The position numbers and the translations under genes were made by a program. Below are positions 34,926-46,489 of a stretch of DNA of 64,000 bases, in pieces (the first letter of the stretch is position 1; the number at the start of each line of letters is the position of its first letter). The DNA is from Polytrichum commune (lineage: Eukaryota > Streptophyta > Polytrichopsida > Polytrichales > Polytrichaceae), in NCBI GenBank assembly GCA_950295325.1, contig OX485805.1:29747501-29811500 (forward strand), read 5' to 3'. Under the pieces are notes generated by a model. That model worked only from the letters and a program-made list of their open reading frames with translations, had not been told where the DNA came from and did no database searches.

Positions 34926-35459
34926 GGTGGTATCAACTATCAACATTAAATATAATCAAACACTAAAAATTTTAGTGGACTTGCAATTTTACTAACACTA
35001 AATCCAAGGGTTTGTTTCTATTGGTTTTTTTTCCTTAAGTAACCATTGACACGACTTGGGCACAAAATCATTGCGGCTTATCGCACTTCAAATCATAGAC
35101 TCTCTTGTCATTGAAACCGGCCACTGGTAGATTATCCCAATCTTTAGAGATAAAAGATTGTGCCACTTCTTTTTATGACAATGTAGTAGAAAATGAAGCA
35201 TGCACTTTGTGTTGGACTATCCCCCTCGACAACTACATTAGAGATAGGTTTTTTTCCTTGTTTCAAAATGTAGTACTAGATAAACTCAAGTGTTTCTTCC
35301 AATTTGACCATCAAGCTCATATTAGCTTCCATGTTACTGAGGCCATAGCACTCCGTTATTCTAGTGGAATCAATATCTTCCACACCATCTTCGTGTACTT
35401 ATCATCCCATAAGCCAAATCTTCGATTCCTAGACTTTAAAATCGATTTTGTTTCATGTT

Positions 35460-35860
35460 ATTGGTAGTATAGTATTGTAAATGTGGCACAAATGATGTAG
35501 AATATGTGTACTAATTAAGATTTTTTTTTTACATATGATTAATTATTTTAACTACAGTTTACATATCATTTTGTAACATTATTTGTCATCCCTTGTAAAA
35601 TTTATGGATGATTATAGATTTACAGTGTTGTAATTACAGTCACTCACCAAGTGATCTTTCATCCAAATTTCAATCGTCCATGACAATATTTCATCACAAG
35701 TTGCTGACAATAGAAGGTAGGGTTTTGGCTAATGGATGAACTCATGTATCATCCGCAACAATATTTGTCCACTTATTAATAAGAAATGTCATCTGAAAAG
35801 TTACCATAGTGACATTAAATACCATATGACACTAAATATCATATTTAGTGTAGTTGTCCA
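35460..35860 (-). mobile_element. Probable MITE copy, related to the one at 45.27-45.67 kb
   Basis: About 35605-35690 matches, in opposite orientation, about 45450-45540 (AAATTTCAATC-TCCATGA, ACTAAGTGAT/ACCAAGTGAT). The right end GACACTAAATATCATATTTAGTGTAGT at about 35827-35853 resembles the terminal repeat of that element. The other end was not located. Confidence 0.4.
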
Positions 35861-36053
35861 TCCTCCCCATTCATTGGCCAGACACATGGGTCCTGAAGTT
35901 AATACAAAATTATTATGCTTGACCACTGGAAATATTAATCCAAGGCTTGGGGCTACTTCACACACAAGACTGAGAGCCCGTGACCAGTACACTTCAAGCA
36001 CTCTCATTGGTGGAAAAGGCAGTGCCGGTCCAAGTTTGCTCACACTAAGGTAG

Positions 36054-36497
36054 TGGGGCACATTCCCGCTCGGGTCTGAATGCTGCCCCCTAGGGTCGGA
36101 GGTTGGGTTCACTGAACTGTACATGTGGGTTTACAGAAGCGCCCATCTGGGTGCTTTTACTGTTCACAAGACGCTTTGAAGGGTAGAGTAGGGCGAATTA
36201 CAAGATCTGATTGCATGAAAAATGGATTTCAGAGTTTGGGAAAGGGGGGTAGTGGGGGTGCAATTAAGAGTTTGTAAGCTCGAAAAATTTGGCCCCAAAG
36301 TGGGCAGATTTTGTAATAAAGGTGTTTGGATTTGTGCGCCTAAATGGGCGGCTTGAGGTGGCGGCATGATTTTTATTGCAGTCCAGTAAGGACATGTTTA
36401 TATGTATAAGTGCTTGTGTTTGTGAGGAACCATGGGGGTTTTAGTCTTGCAACAAGAGTGAGGTTAGAGTGCTCTTTGGAGGTTAATTAGATCAGTC
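36054..36497. other. Sequence just upstream of the pogo-type transposase gene
   Basis: GC-richer than the surroundings and without a supported gene. It may hold the 5' end of the pogo element, but I could not pair terminal inverted repeats with the sequence after 42.8 kb. Confidence 0.3.
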
Positions 36498-39400
36498 ATG
36501 GATACATTTGTAGAAGAAACTGAGGGCTTTCAAAGCAGTGAGGAAATACCAGAAACTCAAGTTAGTGGTGTGGGAGGGCAAATTTCAGTTGAGGGTGGGC
36601 AGAGAGGGTTCATAGACTTTGATGACCACATGGCTCAATTACAGCAAGGGAAGAGTAGATATAGAATTTGTACCCCTACTCTGCATGTCAATTCCATTGC
36701 AAATGAAAGTCATGAGCACATACCACAATCTGTGAGTGTGGAAAGCGAGAGAACTAGGAGGGTGGGGTTGAGAAGTGCAAACACGTGGGAGCAGAGAAGC
36801 CAATCTCAATCTGAATGTAGAGTGAGAGATGCTGAGACCATCATAGGACGCACCCAGAATACTCAATCAGCTCCAATCAACACTGGAGGGGCGAGCAAAT
36901 GCTCACAAAGAAGATGTTGCGCACCTCTCCATGAGGAGTGCCCGAAACACCATGGGCACAAAGGGGACCCCGGAGTGACACCCGGGACTTGTGGCGCCGT
37001 TGGTGAGAGGGCCCAAGTGATCCTAGTGTGGGTGAGGGCCCCGGGCGTTGGGAACGCCTCCCACCCACGAAGACTAGGAGGCACAAGGGTAAGGCCATGA
37101 GTTATGCGTAGCTCATGGCGTGGTGATTCTAGAAAGCTCAAGAACACCTCAATCGGAGGTGTGAGCTAGGAGTTATGGCCATTTGAGTGGGGCGCTGTCC
37201 CGGGACAGCGCCCTGGTACAGCAGTGCCTGGGAGTGATTCCCAGGACTGCCAAGGTTCAAACAGGCATAACTTTCCCAATACTTGCTCAAATGGGGCAAG
37301 TGAGGAGTCCATCGGCATCTACGTGAAGCGTAGATGAGGATGGAGTGGTTGTTTGTTATGATCAATGTGAACCCTTTGAGTGGTCCACCACTCTGCGGGA
37401 TCACTTTTAGTTAGAATGTTAGCATTAAAAGTTAGAATTGATAGGGAATTTAGGGAAAATTAGTTCATTTAGCATTTAGCCTAGAAGAAGGAAGGTCAAA
37501 ATGAAACTAAGTAGTGCTAGAAGATAGCAAAGTAGAAAAAAATATGCTAGCTAGTAAAAACAACTAGCTAAGCAAATATTAGTAGATGCTAGCTATTAAG
37601 CAAATGTTAGTAAATGCTAGCTAAGCAAGTGTTAGTTTATTAGTTAGTGTGAGGCACACAAGACTATTAGAGGTGGTTTAGGTAAGAAGATAAAATCGGC
37701 TTGAAGACTTTTGAAGACAAAAAAAAAAAGAGCAAGGGGGCTACTTGCCCACTTGCCCCCTTGCCAACTCGATGGCGGAAAAATTAGAAAGATTTCTAAA
37801 GGTTTTCTGTCGGAGCCACCTCGGCGAGAGGATGGCAACCTCAACCGGGAAAACCCCCGAGCCAAAATTTCGGGAAAGGGTTTGAAAAATGGATCCGGTG
37901 GAGGAGGGGTCCAACCCTTTTGTGAGAGGGTTTAAAAACCCCTCCTTCCACCTTGTAGCTCTCTCTCTTTCTCTAGTTTTTGGGCGAAGCCCTGCTTCAA
38001 TGTAGTTAGGAAAAAATCCTTTAGCATGTATTCTCAATGGTCTAAAAGAAAGGCTTGAGAACCTCCTCTACTCTCTCTCTCTCCTAGTTAGGTTGTGTGT
38101 TTATTAACACACCAACAAAATTATTCCTTCTTTTGTAGAGGTAGGTTGGATGGTAGAGTTTGAGTAGAGGCATTATAGACCTCATCTGCCAATGCCCTGA
38201 AGGCTTAGTTCAAAAGCTAGAACAAGATACTTATCATTTTTCTCTTAGAGAGATTTCATATAGCTATCCATAGCCGTTTCCCATTTGTGATTTGGTTGAG
38301 ATGACAATTAGTTATGGATTTTCAAAGATGGAGTAGAAAAACTGGGTGGTCTTGTGGGTAGCGGCTGCTGGATCAGACCTGCGAGCCCAATAAGAATTTT
38401 AATTCCAAGAAATTATATTTTTCCCAAGTAGAACTTTTGTGTAGCTTTCCAAAATGGCTTAGAACATTTGATTTGAGCATGATTTGAATTAGATATGAAT
38501 TGTGCAAGATGGGACACATAGTTTGAGAACTTTTGGTTGACTGCTGCATTACAGAGGACCTGCTGGGTTCACTTCGGCTTACCTTTCTAATCACATATTT
38601 TTATCAAATACATATTTTTAATATCTCTCCAGGGTCATATAGAACGTTTGATTTGACTAAGATTTAAATTAGATATGAATTGTTGAAGGCGAGATACATA
38701 GTTTAAGCCTTCTTGATTGACTGCTGTGTTACAAGGAGTCCGCTGAATTTCTATTAGTTTAACCTGCTGATGTCATAATTTTTTCTAGTTAGAGCTTGTT
38801 CATAGCTTTCCAATGGTATAAGGAAAGCCTAGATCCAAGTAGTAAGGAATGTGCTATGAATTTTTGAAGTTAGAAGGTAGATAGGTGGGTTGGAAGGGTC
38901 GGTTGAATCGACCTCACACTTCCAACCCTCATAACTTTTGCATTTCTTATCCGATTAGAGTGATTTTTAGATCATTGGAAAGATAATTTGGTGCACTAAG
39001 TATAAATATTATGCTTAGGATTAAATTACAGGGCAGAATAACACTTTATATTTTAATTGTTAACTAAGGTACGCTTACTACCAAACTAGCTACAAAGAAG
39101 GAGGCAAGGTCGACGCTCGGAAAGTGGAGCAAGGAAGGAGGTAGCGGCTCGGCCTACATCAAGCCCAAATCAACCGAGGAAAATTGAGGTAAATTAACTA
39201 ACCTTAAGCCTTCCATTTAGGATCGGAGGGAGCACGGCTAAGGTACGCATCTCTAAACCCACTCACCTATCTCGTAAGGTCAAGTGGCTTGACCACTTGA
39301 CCGCCAAGGGAGTACCCAATTCCATTGTTTTCGGGGCCCTTGGTATGTTTTGTGGTAGTAGCTTCATTTATTAGCAAGTTTCGTGTGTGGTAAGTCGGAT

Positions 39401-42400
39401 TAATCACCGACACGACCACTCTGAATGTTGTTGGTGGAAATGTGGGGTTAATGACCCGCGAATCCACTATTATGTTGTTGGCCCCATAGATTGGGAGTAA
39501 TGGCCCCAATTTATGAAGATTGCGCAACAGGTTGAACCTACATGTCGCCCGTCACCCTGGTCCCATTGAGTTGCATTTCGTGGTCTATCCAGTGTAAACA
39601 CATTTAACAATCAAAACATACAAAATAAATCGTAAACCCTTGTTGGCAAGAGACCCGAGGTAAGGGGTGATGCCTAATATGTTAATGTAGTAAGTTAGGA
39701 CGTGCAAACAAAAGTAAGTAATTAAGAAGGAATTTGTGTGAAGGGTGGGACTTAGGCCAAGTTCCCCCGCTTAGAAAACTAAATAGAACTAAATAAAGAA
39801 ATAGGAAGAATTGAATGGTCCATCAAATTGTCGTTATTCCGTTCGTTGAGTTAGGGTGGTATGAGTCACACCCGGTTGGGTGTATCAGAACCATCCCAAT
39901 TCACAAATTAGGATTGCCTTGGTTTCAAGGCTGGTGCGTCTGCGTGTAGAATAGGTTGTAGGTTAAGGTTAGAACTAGATATGAAATTGGTTAGTGGAGT
40001 TTAAAGCCACACTAGTAAAAAACTAAGGCCTAACCTCCGGAGGTACTACGACGCATATTTAATCTCCCTTAAAAATCTAACTACTCACGTTATACACCTA
40101 TCATCCGGGTTCGGCTTGGGCGCCTGCAAATGCAGGCCACCTTCACCGAAGGGCTTGTGTGATACTTTTAGGCTCCCTCGAAAGGGGGTGGCCCAAAAGT
40201 ACCACAATCAAACATCATTCAAGGAAGTTATGATGGTCTGAAGCTGCTGGGGGGTTCTAGGCCCCAGCAGCTAAAGAAAAATGTCCACTTGGCCCCAACT
40301 CTTGGTAGAGAGACAAGAGGTTGGTTGACGGTGGGTAGGGGCCCCGCGTGAAGTCCTAGAGGCTTATATGGGTGAGGTGGTGTGGCCTCACCCACCCGAG
40401 GCCGAACGGCACGGCCTCCATGGGCATTGGCCCAATGTGAGGCCATAGTTGCCTAGTATGGTTCGGGTTGTTGTAGTGTTGCTCCGGCAACGCGATGATC
40501 AACATGGGATTGGACTTCCATGGATGGAAGTCCACATCTAGGAATGGGTTACCGATTAAGGGGTGAGTCCCGAAAGCAAAGTAGGAGGGTTGGTTCCCTC
40601 CTATGAGCTATGTGATCCGGGGTAGGAGGAGCTAACCACTAGCATGGCGGAATGCGAATGGTTAGCGCTCGTAACCTTTGCTAGAATTGAAAATTGGCAA
40701 GATTGTCAAGGGGGGCTAGCAAGGGTTGCGACAGAAGAGGTGCAGTGAAGAAAATGGGTAACTGGACAGATGCAGCATTAAAAAAAACCATGGATGCGAT
40801 CACAGATCAGGGAATGGAGGTAAGAGCTGTTACACGCACATTTGGGATTCCAACGTCCTCTTTGAGGGACCATCTGTATGGCAGAGTGATGGGGAGGAAG
40901 AGGGGAACAAAAACAGTGTTAAGTGAAGAGGAGGAGGAAAAGTTACTTGATTATTGTTTTAAGATGCAAGGTCTAGGCCACCCATTAACCTCAGGGCAAC
41001 TGAGGTTTAAAATGGCAATGACAACACAAACAAGAGAAACACCATGGAGTGCGAGCGGAGTCCCTGGAAAATTTTGGCTTAGAAGCTTTAAACTCAGACA
41101 TCCAGAGTTAGTATCTAGGAAAAACCAGAGTTTAGAGATGGGCAGGGCTAGGGGATTATGTCCCACAAGTGCAGCTACCTTTTACAATAACTTACAAGAG
41201 CTTTACAATACCTTTAACTATCTACCCTCCAACATCTGGAATTGTGACGAGAGTGGAGTGCAGGCAGGGCGATCGGGGGGTGCAACAGTCCTAGCAAAAG
41301 TAGGTAGCAAATCTGTCCACACCATAGAGCTAGATCAACGTGAGCATTTGTATGTCCTTTCCTATATCAATGTTGCAGGAAGAAAAATCCCTAGCTAACT
41401 TCTATATCTTAAAGGGGACTTACTTTCTACAAGACTATATCAAAAATTGTGAGCCAAATGCGGTCATGGCCATGCAACCTAACGCATGGATGACTAAATG
41501 GTTGTTTGAATTCTGGATCTCGCATTTCATTGGCATTTTGAAGGAAACATCAAGAATTGACAACACAAACATGCACTTGCTAATTTTGGATGGTCACAAT
41601 TCACATGTCAGCTTGGAGGTAGTTACAGTTGCCATGAATTCAGGTTTAGATATCATCTCCTTACCTAGCCATACTTCCCATGCCCTACAACCCTTGGATG
41701 TGTCTTGTTTTAAACCTTTCAAAACTGCTTTCAGACAGATTAGAGACTCTTGGAGTTTATTGAACAAGGGCAAGAAGGTAGAACAAACACACTTATATGA
41801 ATGGACATTTGAAGCATTAGAAAAATCCCTGACTGCAAAGAACATCAAGTCAGGGTTTCAAAAAACATGGATCTGGCCACTAATTGATCAAGCAGTCACG
41901 GCCCAAATGACTCCCAGTCAAGGTTTCGAGGAGGGGTAGAAGGGCTACGACATTGCCGTTGCGACTCAGTCCAATGACTCGGACTCAAGCGGCGCAGGTG
42001 AAGATGCGTATCAGGCAGAGTGCGATCTCAGAGCTTGCAGTCTGGGGACTTCGGTGCTGGAGGGTACACGCGAGGGAAGCGACCTACATGCACCGTGTGA
42101 AGGCATCTGTACGGATGCACCTACAAGACACTATTATGTAGATGTGCAGAATGGAGAAGAAAACGACTATCATTTAAGTGACCAACACATCAAAATAGAT
42201 TCAGCATTTCGTGCACAGATTCATGAGGGAAATGAGCAGAACATAAGTAACTTCCTAGCCTTGCCTGAGATCATTCTAGCTAAAAAGAAAACCAGGCAGC
42301 AACCTCTCCTAGACTACACAAGTAGCAGAATCTTAACTTCTAGGGATTATGTTGCAGGACTAGAGGAGCTTCTAGCAAGGAAAGAGGCCACAGCTGCAGT

Positions 42401-42782
42401 TGCGAAGAAGAACAAAGAGGACAAGGAGGCCACTAAAGAGCAAAGGAAGGCTGCGAAAGAGCAACAACAAAAACTCAAAGAGGAGCGCGCACAAGAACGA
42501 GCAAAGAAAAAACAAGAGAAGGAGAAGGAGATTCTTACCAAAAGAGTTGGTGGAGCAACTAGGGGCTGTCGGGAGAGGGTGGAGCCACCACAACCTGCGC
42601 AGGCCATCCTAGCAGAATCCGGGCAGGTCCAGCAGTGCTCTCAAGCACCTCATGCACCGCGACCTGCCCCACTATCATACCCGTGGGTGTACCCACCCTA
42701 TGCAAATCCCCACGCCCATGCCTTCTACCCACTAGCATACAGATTCTACACCGAGGAGAATGCGAGAGCAGGTCCAGCGTAG
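36498..42782 (+). pseudogene. Pogo/Jerky-type DDE transposase gene, split and mutated
   Basis: The frame runs 36498-36898 (Gln/Glu/Ser-rich N-terminus ending GASK), is broken by a 3.8-kb insertion, and resumes at 40712 in the same frame (GASKGCDRRG). A pipsqueak-like HTH follows (WTDAALKKTMDAI..GIPTSSLRDHLYGR), then a CENP-B-type segment (WLRSFKLRHPEL). The DDE/D residues are in WNCDESGVQ, LILDGHNSHVS and LQPLDVSCFKPFK. A 1-nt frameshift lies near 41394 (GRKIPS then NFYILKG in another frame). A TAG at 41937-41939 follows QGFEEG, after which the frame stays open to 42779 as a Lys/Glu/Ala coiled coil (about 42400-42540) and a Pro/Tyr-rich tail. This order is that of CENP-B/Tigger/Jerky transposases. 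Inactive as it stands. Confidence 0.8.
36899..40711. mobile_element. 3.8-kb insertion in the transposase gene
   Basis: It is bounded by an 11-bp direct repeat with one mismatch, GGGGCGAGCAA (36888-36898) and GGGGCTAGCAA (40712-40722), and the host frame is identical on both sides. No frame over about 100 aa inside. Around 38363-38890 there are three diverged units of about 180 bp (TTAGATATGAATTGT, GACTGCTG, ATAGTTT). GC-rich stretches with small palindromes lie at 36950-37260 and 40230-40440. The texture resembles a long terminal repeat or a non-autonomous LTR element, but an 11-bp target repeat would fit a Mutator-type element better; no terminal inverted repeat was found. Confidence 0.6.
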
Positions 42783-43372
42783 AAAGATTAACAACACAAG
42801 ATTAACATTATTCCACCTGGCTCTATATTTCAGCAAATACCAACTTTCTAGACTACTCATGGAATTTCCAGTCAAGAAAGCAAAGTCATAGCTGTGGACT
42901 CTTGTAAGGGTGGTATTATGAGAGTTTATTAATACCACGTGTTAAGTCCCTAAATCTCACATACAAATGACTGCCACAAAAATGCAGCCAGTTCCTCATC
43001 TTCTAAAACAGATGACTCCCTCTCCCTACATGGGAATTCTTCCAAGCATGGAAATCCTGTAAACTCTTTTCCTAAATCTCACATACATATCTTTGTCTGG
43101 GACTACTTGGGAATCCTCTAAACTCTTTTCTGCATCAATCGTTGACCCTTGTGGTTTAGACAGTGAAGTGCTCCTCTTGTCGCCACCAGATTGCAGCTGC
43201 CATTCCCAAATGCCAATGTGAGAATTCATCATTAGCCAAACCCAACAGAGTAGCAGCTGCCTTAAATATTAATCCATAGAGCGGCATGTATATATAGAAA
43301 GGAGCAATTAGATGAAGAATCAATTGCAATACCTGTTACAAGGACTTGTCTCAATGTTGTGGCCATATCCAA
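42783..43372 (-). other. Possible exon remnant near 43026-43210
   Basis: A minus-strand open stretch reads LQSGGDKRSTSLSKPQGS..DAEKSLEDSQVVPDKDMYVRFRKR and lies downstream of the exon-like feature at 43528-43678. The phases do not join directly, so a link is unproved. The rest shows no recognisable feature. Confidence 0.25.
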
Positions 43373-43527
43373 TCAAGTCAGCAAGTCGCACGGCGATCTT
43401 GTAACTGCACACAAGATTTTAGCACACAAGATTTTGGCAGTCCCGGCTTCTTTTTCTTCTTCGTCTTCTTCTTTGGAATGATTGATGAAACCCTTAAGAA
43501 CTAGAAACCCCCAGACAAGATTCTCAC

Positions 43528-43678
43528 CTTTGCGAGCTCCAAGTTGGAGCGAGATCCACCGCATGTTGAATGCTGAAAGCCCCAACCGCCTTGTGATCCC
43601 AGATGGCGCCCCTACGAACAAATCACCCTCCAAGAATTTTCGATCACTCCCAGTCATCCAGTCCGGCAAAATCTTCAT
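43528..43678 (-). CDS. Orphan first exon of an unrecognised gene
   Basis: An ATG at 43678 opens a frame MKILPDWMTGSDRKFLEGDLF, then GAPSGITRRLGLSAFNMRW and ISLQLGARK, ending in a strong donor (AAAG|GTGAGA, exon edge 43528). The composition looks coding and the upstream 300 bp is GC-rich like a promoter or 5' leader. I do not recognise the family and could not find a compatible second exon within 500 bp, apart from the unconnected open stretch near 43.1 kb. It could be a live gene with a long intron, a truncated duplicate, or chance. Confidence 0.35.
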
Positions 43679-44303
43679 CGAAGCCGTTATTGCTTCAGCT
43701 CAGAGCTTCTGCTCTGTGGGTTTTTGCCGCACGGCGATCCCTACACGGCGGAATGCACACAAGGCGAATCCGTTCAATCAACTAGAGAAGCAGTCAAGCG
43801 ACTAAAGAAGCGGTCGCCCGACCCAAAGGAAGGACCGTTGGGCGAGGGAGCGGAATCGGGACGAAGAGGGCGTGGGAGGCCACAACATTTTGAGCGGGAG
43901 CAGGTGAACAGCTGGACGGTGCGCCACATCATGCGGATGATATTCCAACCCGCTTTGGGACCCTTTCCATCCCCTCACAAGTGGGCAAATGACTCCGCTC
44001 CCACGAGATTACCTAGCCTAGAGGGTATTTTTGGCGCCACTTTCCATTGTTGTCAGGGGCTGCCAGCGTTCGGTTTTAGACCATTCACCAGTGCAGATTT
44101 AGAAATCTAGCCTGTGGATATATCAGGTACCCTATGTGCGAGTGTTGGTCACTCTACAAGGTTTCCTTTAAAAATTTGTAGGAAATGGCAGACAAGCTGG
44201 AAAATTTTGATTTTTTCAGAGTTGCTCTTGCACTAGTTGTGTGGAGCGCTCAAAATTAATAAAAATATAATTTCAGCATCCCAACTAAGCCCCTCTACCT
44301 TAC
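43679..44303. other. GC-rich upstream region, no gene assigned
   Basis: A plus-strand frame at 43724-44110 has an Arg/Gly/Pro-rich start and no known motif. It more likely reflects high GC content upstream of the exon at 43678. Confidence 0.3.
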
Positions 44304-44693
44304 ACTTGAGGGACCACCAGAGTATGTAAATGCAAGATGGATGTAAAGTCTACGTGGATTCTTAGATGGCATCAAATGGATCATGTTTCATGGTCACTTG
44401 GATTATTTTCAAAAAACCACCTCTTGGAGGTAGGCCTAATACAAAATCAGGAGACCATGGCACTCCAAATGCTCGCAATCGTTGGTTTATTCTATTTTAT
44501 CATGTGTGAGGACCCGCATGAGTCAAAATTCATTGAAATAGCATTTGGTTGAGGGCCCAGTCACATATGACTTCACACTACACTTGAGGATCCATGACCA
44601 CACTACATGATTTTGGAGGTGTGTTGGGACGGCCTTTTGGAAACTTTCTTTTGGGCTCTCACAATTTCTTGGTCACGGCTCTTGGCTCATGTG
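44304..44693. repeat. Dispersed repeat copy, partner of 5403-5786
   Basis: The same sequence and orientation as about 5403-5786, over about 390 bp with small substitutions, for example AGAGTATGTAAATGCAAGAT and GGTCACGGCTCTTGGCTC. It lacks the 100-bp module that precedes the copy at 5.3 kb. Confidence 0.75.
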
Positions 44694-44927
44694 TGAAGTG
44701 GCCCTTTTGTGGATGTCAATGGTGGGCTTTGAGAATATCGCCAGGTACCCTTCATATGGGTCTCTTCCATCTCATCTTGCGTGAGTGACACAGCCAATGC
44801 TCCTTTATTGGATTCAAAGTTCACTTTCTTTGTTGTCCCTACAAACAAAACCAAGAACCCGAGTTCGGTGTTGAATAAAATGAACATGTGAACCTTTTGA
44901 TGAATCTCTTTGGTGTGGGAGACGGGT

Positions 44928-45262
44928 CCCTAGTAGATATCTATGGCAAAAAGAATAGCAGCCGAAATCGGTTGCGGTTCTTTTGACGTGCCTGATCTGC
45001 AATCGCTAAACGATTGCATATTTGTTTTTTTTGGTTTAGCAACTAAAAATTTAGGAATTTGGGGGCGTGTAATATACCGTTGGATAGGTCTTGAAAACAC
45101 CTTTCAAGAAAGTATATTATATGTCGCGAAAACAAAATTAAATTGCAGTCGCAAAACAAAAAAGAAAAATATGTAATCGTTTAGTGACTACAGATCAAGT
45201 TGGTCAAAAGAACCACATCTGATTTCAACTGCGGTTTTTTTGGACATAGTTTTCTACTAGTG
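44928..45262. mobile_element. CACTA-type MITE, 335 bp
   Basis: Flanked by a 3-bp target duplication GGT (44925-44927 and 45263-45265). The right end read inward starts CACTAGTAGAAAACTATG, the left end CCCTAGTAGATATCTATG. The inverted similarity continues for about 110 bp (GGTTCTTTTGAC, CTGATCTG-A-TC, ACTAAACGATT). The CACTA terminus with a 3-bp duplication defines En/Spm-type elements. No coding capacity. Confidence 0.85.
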
Positions 45263-45265
45263 GGT

Positions 45266-45666
45266 ACTACAATAAATACTATATTTAGTGTTATTTGATG
45301 TTAGTTTAATGTCAATGTGGTAATTTTTGGAGTGACACTCCTTAGGAATAAGTTTACAAATTACATTGTCACTCAAACTCACTTCTGGTTCATGTGAATG
45401 CCGCGTATTGAAACAAAGTTTGGTATGTTATGCATCCTAACATTTATGTAATGAAAAATCCTATCATGGATGATTGAAATTTGCATGAAAAATCACTTAG
45501 TAAGTGACAACAATCATAACATTGTGAATCTATAATGCACACATTTGTTCCAAGGAATGACAAATAATGTTAGGATTACATTAAGTGTTGGTGACACTAC
45601 ATGGGCGGTTTACAAATCGGTATTGAACAAGCCACTGGTGACACTAAGTACCATATTTGGTGTAGT
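45266..45666. mobile_element. Second MITE, directly adjacent
   Basis: Imperfect terminal inverted repeats: left ACTACAATAAATACTATATT, right read inward ACTACACCAAATATGGTACT, both continuing TTAGTGT. The interior matches the 35.6-kb element in inverse orientation. It lies three bases from the CACTA-type MITE. No clear target duplication, so the family is uncertain. Confidence 0.5.
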
Positions 45667-46156
45667 TCTAATGAACCAGGTGATTTTGAAAGAGACTGAA
45701 AAGATAAACTCATCACTGAAACGAAACAGAAAATGAGCAAGATTGGTTGAATGTACCTGGAATCGGAACTATGTCATGGCCTCTATGATGCACCCATGCA
45801 AACGCCAGTTGGTTCAAGGAGCACTTCTTCGTGTCCGCAATTTTTAGCAGTCGATCACGAAGTTCCTCATTCTTTGTCAAATTCTCCTCTTTGAACCTTG
45901 GATACAATTTCTGCACACCAAGTTTCATCATATTTCTGTCATCACTTTTCAACACCGTCGCCAGAATAGGCACCAAGGCAGATTCATCGCTTGGCTTGTT
46001 GGGTTATGATCTATTTTTTATTGGCACATCAACTCTCTCATGGATTTTAGTCACTAGCTATTGTGACCTGTGGCACTTTTGCTTCAGAATTGATTAATTA
46101 GTCTTGAAGCTACCATGTTCCTACAATAGATTACTTCGACCGATGATTTTCTAGGT

Positions 46157-46192
46157 TATATATATATATATATATGTGTGTGTGTATATACT
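46157..46192. repeat. (TA)n/(TG)n microsatellite
   Basis: An alternating TA run followed by TGTGTGTG and TATATA within the last part of the AKR pseudogene introns. Confidence 0.9.
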
Positions 46193-46243
46193 TGTTCAAA
46201 AGAATTCAAACTAGATATACAGATTTATCACACGGATATCCAC

Positions 46244-46489
46244 GGCCGGGGATTCGTGGCACTCAAGTAAAATCATCCGTGCGGATGAAAAAAACACAGG
46301 AATCATCTAAATGGCTATTTTTGGGCAATTTGATTCCGGAAATAGAGTCAAAGGCCCCGAATTAGTCTAGTGACATCACATTCGAATGAATCGGCCCTCA
46401 ACCCCATAGGGGGGCTTTTTTTATTGGAGCCACTTCATCCACGATATCTTGGATGGATGATTTTACTTGAGTGCCACGAATCCCTAGCC
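46244..46489. mobile_element. Mutator-type MITE, 246 bp, inserted in AKR exon 4
   Basis: Flanked by a perfect 9-bp direct repeat GATATCCAC (46235-46243 and 46490-46498). Terminal inverted repeats of 35 bp with two mismatches start GGCCGGGGATTCGTGGCACT on the left and GGCTAGGGATTCGTGGCACT on the right, both continuing CAAGTAAAATCATCC. The 9-bp duplication and G-rich termini fit Mutator-like elements. The insertion falls right after the codons for QLVDI of the AKR exon and adds an early stop. Confidence 0.9.

Noticed and set aside
36899..37100. Continuation of the 36498 frame as a Cys/Pro-rich protein end
   Set aside because: The frame crosses the insertion border; the real continuation of the protein is at 40712.
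42347..42607. Antisense frames over the Lys/Glu-rich transposase tail
   Set aside because: They are shadows of the low-complexity coding sequence on the plus strand.
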